Source: Deltaproteobacteria bacterium
GTDB lineage: Bacteria; Myxococcota_A; UBA9160; UBA4427
Length of the DNA: 64,000 bases
Assembly (NCBI GenBank): GCA_002719955.1
Contig: PBFW01000070.1
Span: 1 to 64,000, forward strand
Direction of reading: 5' to 3'
In this document: one piece after another, positions 9,076 to 16,923 of the stretch
How the letters are laid out: every line of letters begins with the position of its first letter
How positions within the stretch are numbered: position 1 is the first letter of the stretch
Notes under the pieces: generated by a model
The model's database searches: none
Seen by the model: only the letters and a program-made list of their open reading frames with translations
What the model was told of the DNA's origin: nothing
Position numbers and translations under genes: made by a program

Positions 9076-9276
9076 AAGGTCCTCTCCAGATCGTGGGGCG
9101 ACACGATCGCGCGGATCGTAGGCCCTCGCCAGCGCAGCATCGTTCGCAGGCGCCTGCCCGTTCACTTCTGTGGCAAGGGTTGCCGTCTTCCCTCGAAGAG
9201 GGTTCCGCAGAGCGCGGTGTTGCTGATTTCATCGCTGTCGAGCGGGGCGGAAGCCGCGGGGCCGACGGGGCAGCGC

Positions 9277-11700
9277 CTAGACCACGGCCCCCGACGCCAC
9301 GAGCTCTCCGATCTCTTCGTCCCCGAGCCCCAGGATCTCGGAGAGTACCTGGAAGCTGTGCTGACCGAGCACCGGGGCGTGCCAGCGCGGTCCGCTCTCG
9401 TAGCCCCGAATACGCCACTGGTGGCCCGAATAGGGGACTCGGCCCATCTCCGGGTGTTCGAGTGGGTGGTGGAAATGACGGTGTCGGTATTGTGGATCGC
9501 GCAGCAGGTCGCGGCTGCGTTGGACCTTGCCAGCGGGCACGCCGACACTCTGAAGTGTTTCCATGACCTCGTTTGCCTCACGGGCCCGAGTCCATTCCTC
9601 GATGCGGGTATCGAGTTCATCGTGGCGGCTCGTCCGGTCCTCCCGTGATCCCAGTCCCTCATCGACGAGCCATTCCTCCGCACCGAGGACGCGGCAGAGA
9701 GCTTGCCAATGTTTTTCGCTCTCCACTGCGATACTGCACCACTGGTCGTCGCTGGCGCAGGGATAGGTGCCCTGGGGCGCGGCATCCGGGCCGCGATTGC
9801 CGAGCCGCGTCGGAACGTGCCCGCTCACTTGATAGTCGAGAATCTCGGGCGCGAGGAACTGGAGGCCGGCCTCGAGTTGGGCGAGGTCGATATGCTGGCC
9901 CTCGCCCGTGCGGCGGGCGTGATCGAGGGCCGAGAGCATCGTGGGAATCAGGAAACGGGGTGTGATGACGTCCGTATAGGCCTGATAGGGTCCCGCCGGT
10001 GGCATTTCTGGCCAACCGGTGAGCTCGGTGTAGCCCGCCAGTGCGCCGGCGTGATAGCCGTAGCCCGCCATCTGTTTGTGGGGGCCTGTTTGTCCCATGA
10101 GACAGGTGCTGAGCATTACGCTCTTCGGATTCAGCGTTCGCACGGTCTCGTAGTCGAGACCGACGCGGGAGATCACGCCGGGGGTGTAGCTCTCGACCAC
10201 GAGGTCGGCCCAGCTCGCCAACTTCCGCAGAAGAGCCTTGCTGTCCGGATGCTTCAGGTCGAGCGTCAGGTCGAGTTTCGAGGTGTTGAAATCCCCGAAG
10301 AACTGGGAGCGGTTCCAACCCATGACCCCGTCGGTGAATGGTCCGGCAAAGCGAAGTCCGTCGGCACGTTTCTCGCTCTCGATCTTGACGACCGTGGCCC
10401 CGTGATCGGCCAGGCAGCGCGTCGAGATCGGGCCGACCGCGATCCAACTCAGGTCCAGGACCTTGATCCCTTCGAAGGGCAGAGACTGGCCGCTGGGTTC
10501 AACGCGATCGGGCCGACGCGACCCCTCCGCGAGTTCCCGCCTGATCTCCTGGCTGTGCTCTCCGAGACTTGGCGCGCGCCCTTTGATCGCGAGGGGCGTG
10601 CGGGCGGAGTGTGCGAAGGGGCCGGGTGCACGCGCCTTGCGTCCGCCGGGCAGCTCGAACGTCTTGAAATACTCTCGAACATCGAGTTGGCGAAGGCCCA
10701 GGAGATCTTGCATCGTGCTGACGGGCGCCACGGTCACGCCGAGTTCGAGGCCGCGCTCGAAGAGCTCGTCCTTTTTGTGGCGCGCGAAGAGGCGCTCGAG
10801 GATCCCATCCACATCTTCGAGGCTGAACTCGGTCTCTTGACCGTTGATGCGCGCGGTATCCATCGCCACCCAGTCGAGTGCCGCCATTCGCTCGTCGATG
10901 ATCCCGTCCTCGAGGAGCCAGGGAATCAGGGGAGCCAGGGAACCACCGTGGCCCAGGGTGGCCACGTGACCGTCGGCGCAGGGATAGATGATCCGGTAGG
11001 TCGAAGTGCCGAGCTGCATCTCCGAGCCACCGCGCTCGAAGTCCTCGCCCTGGATGTCGTAGGCGACCATCGCGTTCAGCATCGTCCAGGTCATGACGCA
11101 TTGTGCCGATACGTCAACAGACTGGGCCTCACCGGTTGCACGCATGCGCGCGTGGGCGACCAGGGCCGCCACCGCCGACTCGCCGCCCGCGTGACGCCAG
11201 ACCTGGGGCACCGTGACGCGCACCGGGGGAAGCTCGGGGTCTCCTTGGACCGAGACCGGTCCTCCAAGCGAGGCGACCACCAGGTCCGTGGCGGAGTAGT
11301 CGGCATAAGGGCCGTCGCTCCCGAAGGGCGTGATTTTCAGGTGGACGATCCGAGGTTGGGCTGCGCGCAGGCCCTCGAAGGTCAGGCCGTAGGGCATGAG
11401 TGATCCGGGGGGGCCGGATTCGAACACGAAATCCGCCGTCGCGACCAGAGCGAGCAAAGTCTCGACATCCGAGGCGTCGCGGGGGTCGAGGACGATCGAT
11501 CGCTTGCCGCGGTTGAAGGCAAAGAACTGAAGGCTCGCTTCGGTCTCCGGAACGTCGGTCATGCGCGGTCCCCGACGCCGCGCTTCGCTCCCCTCCGGCG
11601 GTTCGACGCGGATGATCTCCGCCCCGAGATCGCCGAGGATGCGGGGGCCGAGTTCGCCTCGATGATCGGTCAGGTCGAGAACGCGATAGGGACTGAGCAT
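9277..11700 (-). CDS. Double-length family III (CaiB/BaiF) CoA-transferase
   Basis: The 807-residue protein contains two CaiB/BaiF domains in tandem. The first starts YRVLDLTDHRGELGPRILGD (residues about 5-390), and the second starts GIKVLDLSWIAVGPISTRCL (about 410-807). The second has an Asp at about 577 (AYTDVITPR), matching the catalytic Asp of family III transferases. At the matching place the first half reads PQVWRHAGG with no Asp. Normal members are about 400 residues and dimeric, so the fusion may build an interlocked pseudo-dimer with one live site. The likely role is CoA transfer to a cyclic or branched acid. It is divergent from the NTF2-like gene at 11895. Confidence 0.88.
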   Translation of the reverse strand: MLSPYRVLDLTDHRGELGPRILGDLGAEIIRVEPPEGSEARRRGPRMTDVPETEASLQFFAFNRGKRSIVLDPRDASDVETLLALVATADFVFESGPPGSLMPYGLTFEGLRAAQPRIVHLKITPFGSDGPYADYSATDLVVASLGGPVSVQGDPELPPVRVTVPQVWRHAGGESAVAALVAHARMRATGEAQSVDVSAQCVMTWTMLNAMVAYDIQGEDFERGGSEMQLGTSTYRIIYPCADGHVATLGHGGSLAPLIPWLLEDGIIDERMAALDWVAMDTARINGQETEFSLEDVDGILERLFARHKKDELFERGLELGVTVAPVSTMQDLLGLRQLDVREYFKTFELPGGRKARAPGPFAHSARTPLAIKGRAPSLGEHSQEIRRELAEGSRRPDRVEPSGQSLPFEGIKVLDLSWIAVGPISTRCLADHGATVVKIESEKRADGLRFAGPFTDGVMGWNRSQFFGDFNTSKLDLTLDLKHPDSKALLRKLASWADLVVESYTPGVISRVGLDYETVRTLNPKSVMLSTCLMGQTGPHKQMAGYGYHAGALAGYTELTGWPEMPPAGPYQAYTDVITPRFLIPTMLSALDHARRTGEGQHIDLAQLEAGLQFLAPEILDYQVSGHVPTRLGNRGPDAAPQGTYPCASDDQWCSIAVESEKHWQALCRVLGAEEWLVDEGLGSREDRTSRHDELDTRIEEWTRAREANEVMETLQSVGVPAGKVQRSRDLLRDPQYRHRHFHHPLEHPEMGRVPYSGHQWRIRGYESGPRWHAPVLGQHSFQVLSEILGLGDEEIGELVASGAVV

Positions 11701-11894
11701 GCGGGCTCCTTGGTGGGGACTTCGATGATTCTCGCGCGTCTCCGGTCGCGCCGCAGCCTCGGGTGATCTGCAGCCGTGAAGGAGTGAGCCCGTCGATCGT
11801 GCGCGCGAGCGAGGCCGTACGCGTCATCTTGAAGCTAGGTTGGACGATCCGGAGCGCCAGATGTCGCTCTCGGTCGAATTGAGGAGGAAATAGG

Positions 11895-12260
11895 ATGGCG
11901 ACACTCGAAGAACGATTCTGCGCGATGGAGGATCGCGAGGCGATTCGCGAGCTGACCGGACGCTACTGCCAATTCGCGGTGGGCGGCCGCGCGGAGGAGA
12001 TGGCCGGGCTCTTTACCACGGACGGGGAGCTGGAACTCGACGGCACGGTCGAACACGGCCGCGAGCGCCTTCTCGAGATCTACCGGAAACCCTTCGAAGC
12101 GGTCAGGCCGATCCCCACCGTGCATAATCACGTCATCGACCTCGACGGTGATCAAGCGACCGGCTACTGCGCCCCCGCGCTGCGAATGGTGCAGGAAGGT
12201 GAAGCGGTGACCGCGGCCGCACATCAGGAGGATCTCTTCGAGTGGGAGGAGGGCGTCTGA
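11895..12260 (+). CDS. SnoaL/NTF2-like protein truncated by an in-frame TGA
   Basis: A strong GAGGAGG lies upstream of ATG 11895. The reading frame encodes the start of a SnoaL-like domain (MEDREAIRELTGRYCQFAVG, then HNHVIDLDGDQATGYC) but stops after 121 residues at TGA 12258-12260. Immediately after the stop, the same frame continues KFARRKLVFYRRVPLGRV, the expected last strand of this family, which usually begins with Trp (W-[RK]-FA-RR). A single TGG to TGA change would explain the break. The gene is either a recent pseudogene, a truncated but stable form, a sequencing error or a site of stop-codon readthrough. It lies divergent to the CoA-transferase. Confidence 0.75.
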   Translation: MATLEERFCAMEDREAIRELTGRYCQFAVGGRAEEMAGLFTTDGELELDGTVEHGRERLLEIYRKPFEAVRPIPTVHNHVIDLDGDQATGYCAPALRMVQEGEAVTAAAHQEDLFEWEEGV

Positions 12261-12736
12261 AAATTCGCTCGTCGCAAGCTGGTCTTCTACCGCCGGGTTC
12301 CGCTCGGTCGCGTGCGGTGCCCGAAATGCTCTTCGCGGAAACTCTCTAGCGCGTCCGCACGACGTCTCGCGAGAAAGATTCCCCGCCCGATCCCCGACGG
12401 CAGCCCCGGCAGTTCCGCTCGCGCGAACGGGTGCGGGCCATTTCGAGATCTCCTATCGGCGGGGTCCAGAGGGTGAGCCCAGTTGGTTCCAGTGGTCGGA
12501 GCGATGGTGGCGCGGCCATCTACTGCGAATGGTGGCCCACCGCGACGAGTGGCGAGTCAGCAACTCGGGCCAAGCAGTCTGGATCGTTCTGAGCGGTCTG
12601 CGTGGTGCGATCGACCACGCAGTGGCTCATCATCCAGAATACCTCAAGGGGCGCGAGTTCATCGAGGAGAGGGTCGAAATGGCCGAGCACTATCTGCTGA
12701 AATAGCCAGCGGCTCGCGACATCGGGCTCCGGCGCT
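12261..12736. other. 476-bp stretch without an intact gene
   Basis: It starts with the out-of-reach C-terminal codons of the NTF2-like gene (to about 12315) and then contains a coding-like fragment at 12421-12705 in another frame. No regulatory element was recognised. Confidence 0.6.
12421..12705 (+). pseudogene. Coding-like fragment of an unknown protein lacking a clear start
   Basis: This frame is open upstream without a plausible start codon and ends at TAG 12703-12705. The translation looks like real protein: FEISYRRGPEGEPSWFQWSE, then RWWRGHLLRMVAHRDEWRV, SGQAVWIVLSGLRGAIDHAV, and REFIEERVEMAEHYLLK. The only in-frame ATG (12529) gives 58 residues. It may be the 3' remnant of a gene whose front was lost, or a small gene with an unusual start. 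I do not recognise the family. Confidence 0.4.
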
Positions 12737-13417
12737 TCAAGCAGGATTTTCGAGTTCTGCGATGAACTCGAGCAGTGCTTCGTGGAATCTCTTCGGCTGA
12801 TCGAGGTAGGCCGGATGACCCGCGCCCGGCAGGATCAGAACCTCCGCTTCTTCGAAGCTCTGGGCCAGCCTCTTGGCTTGCGCTGGTGGGAAGAGGCCAT
12901 CCTTCTCGCCCCAGGTCACCAGGGCCGGTACGGGGCTCTTCTTGGGTTCTTTGGCGAATTCGATCGACCCGACAGGCGCGATCGGGACGTATCCCGCCAA
13001 CCGCTTCGGATGCTGCCGAACCAGGGGGAGACTGAAGCGTCCACTCATCGATGGAGAGACCACGACCACACGGTCGATCCCGAGATGGGCGAGCAACTCG
13101 ACGCCGAAGGAGCGGGCGTCGACACGCCGGTTCGGTGATTTTCCGAAGCCGGGGAGATCGATCGCGATGACCCGGTAGCCCGCCTTCGCCAATAGATCGA
13201 TCGTTCCGAGCCCCTGCCAGGTCTTCGAGGAGAAGGCCGCGCCGTGAAGGAGCAGTACCGGGCGCCCCTCAGCCGGCCCGGCTGTGATTCGAAAGAGCGG
13301 CGTGCCTTGGAAAATCTTCCGCTCCTCGGATGCGCGCGATGGCTGAGGGCCGAAGAACGCCATCGCCAGAACGACCCCAAGGATCGTCGGGAAACCGGGT
13401 CGAATCGCTGCGCACAT
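12737..13417 (-). CDS. Exported ABHD14-like alpha/beta hydrolase
   Basis: From ATG 13417 the 226-residue product begins with a signal peptide (hydrophobic TILGVVLAMAFFG, cleavage after a Pro-Ser-Arg-Ala-Ser). The alpha/beta-hydrolase core follows: LLLHGAAFSSKTWQ (oxyanion HG), VIAIDLPGFGKSP, the nucleophile elbow SPSMSG (Ser about 123), VTWGEKDGLFP (Asp about 173) and GAGHPAYLD (His about 201). The SPSxSG elbow, VPIAP and GAGHPxYLD are the signature of CIB/ABHD14, which human work links to lysine deacetylation. The start is uncertain: GTG 13504 or ATG 13492 would extend it. It is last in a minus-strand run behind the DapB-like gene, with 114 bp between them. Confidence 0.8.
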   Translation of the reverse strand: MCAAIRPGFPTILGVVLAMAFFGPQPSRASEERKIFQGTPLFRITAGPAEGRPVLLLHGAAFSSKTWQGLGTIDLLAKAGYRVIAIDLPGFGKSPNRRVDARSFGVELLAHLGIDRVVVVSPSMSGRFSLPLVRQHPKRLAGYVPIAPVGSIEFAKEPKKSPVPALVTWGEKDGLFPPAQAKRLAQSFEEAEVLILPGAGHPAYLDQPKRFHEALLEFIAELENPA

Positions 13418-13531
13418 CGGGATGGAGTGTGATTCCGGGCGGCGGGTCTCGCAAGCCGCTCGAATTCGAGTCCCTCTTCGGGTATCGGTCATGGGGCACG
13501 CCACGAGACGCGTGGCATCGGTGGCGTTCAG

Positions 13532-14623
13532 TCAGATCTTGACGAGGTTCTTGGCAGCCATCATGGGCAGGTCGAGATAGGTACGAATCCCGGGTCTGGC
13601 TCGACAGACCACGGGGATGGCATTGACGATGGGCATCGCTGTGGCCACCAGCGCCGGATCGATCGCATTCTCGATGAGCCGGGGGTCATGGAGGCTGCCC
13701 TGTCCGATTCCGAAATCGCAGTGGATCGAAGGCTCGCCCTCGATCGCGATCCTGCCGAGATATTCTCGAGTGCTGCGTTCGGGAATCCAGTTGGGTTCCA
13801 GGTCGAGACCCATATACCAGTTGACGCGGCCGGTGAGGACTGGTTTTCCCGCGACAATACCCGTCACCCAGTGGCGCAGACCCGCGACCGTTCCCACCTC
13901 GTAGGTGGTCCAGGCGACGCGGATCGGCCGGGTCGCGACGGCGGCCTCCTCTCCGAATTGGTACTCGTCGATCTCGAGCCCCAAGGCGCCGGCGGTCAAT
14001 CTCACGGCCTCCGCAAAACCCGAGAAATCGAGCGAATTGGGGGCTCCGGGATCGGGCAGGGCGCTCGCGCCCCGCTTCTCGCGCTCCTCGGGAGAGAGTC
14101 CCAGCCCGAGGTAGGACCAGGACTCGGGTGAGTTGTACAGTCCCGCATAGGAGAATTCATCCCAGGTCACCGATTCGACCTGCCGGCAGGCATGGGTCAG
14201 GAGGATCGTGATCGCATTGATGAAGCCCGGGTTCACGCCGCTCCCGAAGATCGATGAGCCGCCTTCTCGGCAAGCGGCTTCGATCCTCTCCATGAAGGCT
14301 TCTGATTGCACACCCTCCGGATGAATGAAGCCGCCACTCGCCACCACGTTCTTTCCCGATCTGAGCAAGCGCACGAGGATCTCTTCATCGTAATAGACCG
14401 GTGTCAGGCAGACGCAATCCGCCTCCATCTCGACCAACGCATCGACATCCCCCGTCGTTTCGATACCCGTCCGCCCTCGATGGCAGAGTTCGCCCGCGTC
14501 GAGGCCGACCTTGGCCGAATCGAAAGCGTAGACCCCCACCAGCTCGAGATCCGGATGGTCGATGATCGCGGCAAGTGTCTGTCTGCCGATATTTCCGGTG
14601 GACCACTGGATGACCTTGTCCAT
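13532..14623 (-). CDS. DapB-like NAD(P)-dependent dehydrogenase
   Basis: The 363-residue protein starts MDKVIQWSTGNIGRQTLAAI, a Rossmann nucleotide-binding motif (G-x-I-G-R). Then come LVGVYAFDSAKVGLDAGEL and the VCLTPVYYDEEILVRLLRSG and ASGGFIHPEG segments seen in dihydrodipicolinate-reductase-like and 2,4-diaminopentanoate-dehydrogenase-like proteins. These are usually not lysine-biosynthetic enzymes but dehydrogenases of unknown substrate, common in lipid-degrading bacteria. AGGAG lies upstream of ATG 14623. It sits between the EthD-like gene and the ABHD14-like gene on the same strand. Confidence 0.82.
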   Translation of the reverse strand: MDKVIQWSTGNIGRQTLAAIIDHPDLELVGVYAFDSAKVGLDAGELCHRGRTGIETTGDVDALVEMEADCVCLTPVYYDEEILVRLLRSGKNVVASGGFIHPEGVQSEAFMERIEAACREGGSSIFGSGVNPGFINAITILLTHACRQVESVTWDEFSYAGLYNSPESWSYLGLGLSPEEREKRGASALPDPGAPNSLDFSGFAEAVRLTAGALGLEIDEYQFGEEAAVATRPIRVAWTTYEVGTVAGLRHWVTGIVAGKPVLTGRVNWYMGLDLEPNWIPERSTREYLGRIAIEGEPSIHCDFGIGQGSLHDPRLIENAIDPALVATAMPIVNAIPVVCRARPGIRTYLDLPMMAAKNLVKI

Positions 14624-14711
14624 CTACGAAACTCCTCGCGCTCGAATTGGGTTCCGCGTGCTGGGTTCTCGCGGCGGGGTGAGCTCGCGTCCTGGCGGCA
14701 GATCGTGTCGC

Positions 14712-15383
14712 TCAGTCCTGCCAGTCTACGTGGCTCGTGAAATCGTGGGAGCACGCGCGATCGACGAAGATTTCCTCATCGACTCGAGCCCCTCCGTCGT
14801 TTTCGAGGTTCCCAATCGCGTCCATGAAGGCCTCGACGCTCTCGAGGTAGAGTTCCGAGACGCTATCGACTTGCCAGATTCCCACCCCCGCCCTCTCGGC
14901 CGCTGTCTTAGAGGCGTTCAGGTCGAGGTGGAGCTGGACATAGCCGTGAATGCCGGGGGTCTTCAACCCGAATTGCGAATGAATCGACGCATAGCGCTCG
15001 AGATAGGCCTCATGATCGAAGTCCGCATTTCGGCGCATCAGGTATTGGTAACGCACGGCGGTGCGCTTTGGTTCGATGAAGACCACGTCCCGGCCCAGCA
15101 GCGCGGTCGAGAGGTCGGCGTGGATCAGATCGCCGAATCGATTCGCGAGTCCCGAGGCCAACGCCTGAACCTCCCCCTGCGAAGCCGCCCCCGCCTGAAT
15201 CTCGACCGTGCCCCGATAGGGGGCGCAGGCACCGAAGAGATCATTGTCGAGCCGGATCATGCAGTGGATCGCCTCGATGGCCTCGGACGCTGCAGAACGC
15301 ATCCTCGACACCTCCGCCCGCAGAGCGGAATCGAAATCCGTCTCTGCGCCCTTTCGGGCCGTGAGGTGACTGAGCAGTCTCAT
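14712..15383 (-). CDS. EthD-type dimeric alpha/beta-barrel protein
   Basis: The 223-residue protein looks like two ferredoxin-like (dimeric alpha/beta barrel) units. The second carries the EthD-like pattern YQYLMRRNADFDHEAYLERY followed by GLKTPGIHGYVQLHLDL and GIWQVDSVSELYL. Members are accessory proteins or small lyases of ring degradation. The start is decided by spacing: GGAGGA lies directly against a first ATG (15389) but six bases before the second ATG at 15383, so 15383 is preferred. It is in the minus-strand run with the P450 upstream and the DapB-like gene downstream. Confidence 0.75.
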   Translation of the reverse strand: MRLLSHLTARKGAETDFDSALRAEVSRMRSAASEAIEAIHCMIRLDNDLFGACAPYRGTVEIQAGAASQGEVQALASGLANRFGDLIHADLSTALLGRDVVFIEPKRTAVRYQYLMRRNADFDHEAYLERYASIHSQFGLKTPGIHGYVQLHLDLNASKTAAERAGVGIWQVDSVSELYLESVEAFMDAIGNLENDGGARVDEEIFVDRACSHDFTSHVDWQD

Positions 15384-15544
15384 TCTCATTCCTCCTGGTC
15401 GATGGCGTCATGTCGCTGACAAAAAATCGGCGGAAGGTGGCTCTGGGCAGCCAGCGTGTGGCAGCAGCCTCGCAGGTCTTGGCGAGGCGGTCGATCGGGG
15501 CCCCAGACGGAAATAAATAGGATCCCCCGAACCTCGTGCGGTCG

Positions 15545-16729
15545 TCAGGCGCCGATCCGGACGTGCAAGGCGTTGGGACATCGCAATACGGCGCCATGAG
15601 GCCGCGCGGCGTCCGCATCCAGGAGTTGGAGTTCCGGCAGCCTCTTCAGCAGGACTTCGAGGCCCACCTGCATGTTGCGGCGTGCCAGATGCATGCCGGG
15701 GCAACTCTTCACGCCGCGGCCGAAGGTCAGCCCCTCCTTCCGCTCGCGGTTCGGGTCGAAGCGGTCGGGGTTCTCAAAAACGGCGGGATCGCGGTTCGCA
15801 CCGGTGATGCTGAAGAGCACCCAGGAATTCGCCGGAATTCTTGCACCGTGAAACTCCACAGGCTGATCGCAGGAGATGCGTGGCACCCCGGCGATGGAGG
15901 TTTCCCAGCGCAGGATCTCGTCCACCGCGTCCTCGACGTGGCTCGGGTCTTCTCGGAGCGTCTGCCAAGCCCCCTCGTGGGTGAGCAGCGCATAGAGGAG
16001 ATTTCCGAGGCCAGCGTGATTGCTCTCGCCACCCGTTGGGAAGAGCAGGCTGATATGGGATCGAATCTCCGCGTCCGTAAGTCTCCGCCCGTCCACTTCC
16101 TGCTGGATCAGCTCAGAGATCACGTCGTTGCGCGGCTCGGCGCGGCGCGCTTCGATGGCCGGCGTGAGGTAGGCAGTGAATTCCTTTTCCGCCTGCAGCG
16201 CCCGCTCTGGTTCTTCGCGGAAACGGAGTAGCGCCAACGCCCAGCCGTGGAATTCCTCCTCTTGACTCCGTGGTAGTCCCAATAGTCGCGTGATCACCAG
16301 ATAGGGAAAGCGCGCAGCGAAGTCCGCCATCAAGTCCACTTCGTCGCGGCCCGAAAGACCATCGAGGACTTCGTGTGCCAGAGCGGCCAGCCCCTCCTTC
16401 TCATAGCTCGCGACGGCGCGCGAACGGAAGGCCGGCGTCGCCAGCTTGCGGTAGAGCAGATGTCGCTCGCGCTCGGGCATCGAGATGAAACTCTCGCCGA
16501 TGGCGGGCTCGAGGGAGGACCGATACATGAGGTGTGGCGGGAATCGCTTCGCATCGAGAAAGGCCTCAAGCAGCGCGTCGTAACCGCTGATGACGAAGGC
16601 GGGAAATCCCTGGAAGAGGGTGGGTTGCACGGGCCCTTCGGATCGATAGGCACGCAGCACTTCGTGCAGTTCATCACCGGGCAGATCGTCGAGACCCAGG
16701 TCCACCTTCGAAAGATCTCGGGTCATCAT
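15545..16729 (-). CDS. Cytochrome P450
   Basis: This is a bacterial class I P450 of 394 residues. It starts at ATG 16729, which AAGAGGAG precedes, and a second ATG follows at once. Motifs are the ExxR in DEILRWETS, a NPDRFDPNR meander, and the haem-Cys loop FGRGVKSCPGMHLARRNM. The I-helix reads FPTGGESNHAGLG, with Glu-Ser in place of the usual acid-Thr pair for oxygen activation. The likely role is hydroxylation of a hydrophobic substrate using ferredoxin electrons. No redox partner is encoded nearby. It follows the MMPL transporter on the minus strand and precedes the EthD-like gene. Confidence 0.93.
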   Translation of the reverse strand: MMTRDLSKVDLGLDDLPGDELHEVLRAYRSEGPVQPTLFQGFPAFVISGYDALLEAFLDAKRFPPHLMYRSSLEPAIGESFISMPERERHLLYRKLATPAFRSRAVASYEKEGLAALAHEVLDGLSGRDEVDLMADFAARFPYLVITRLLGLPRSQEEEFHGWALALLRFREEPERALQAEKEFTAYLTPAIEARRAEPRNDVISELIQQEVDGRRLTDAEIRSHISLLFPTGGESNHAGLGNLLYALLTHEGAWQTLREDPSHVEDAVDEILRWETSIAGVPRISCDQPVEFHGARIPANSWVLFSITGANRDPAVFENPDRFDPNRERKEGLTFGRGVKSCPGMHLARRNMQVGLEVLLKRLPELQLLDADAARPHGAVLRCPNALHVRIGA

Positions 16730-16923
16730 CGTTCTCCTCTTGGGTGCCCTTGCCAGCGTGGCCGCGGGGTCGCCGATCTTCGAATATATCACCCTCAGTG
16801 CGGTCGCTGCAGAACGTGACCATCCGATTTGCTCCCCCACTCGGCATCCTGTCTTGACCGTTACGATCGGCTCGGGTGCCCTGTGGGCGCTAGCGCATTC
16901 GGGGCTTCGGGGATGGACTGCAA

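Noticed and set aside
9703..11403. A 566-residue plus-strand frame opposite the CoA-transferase
   Set aside because: It mirrors the CoA-transferase coding frame, which has two clear domains and a start at 11700. The plus-strand translation shows no recognisable motif.
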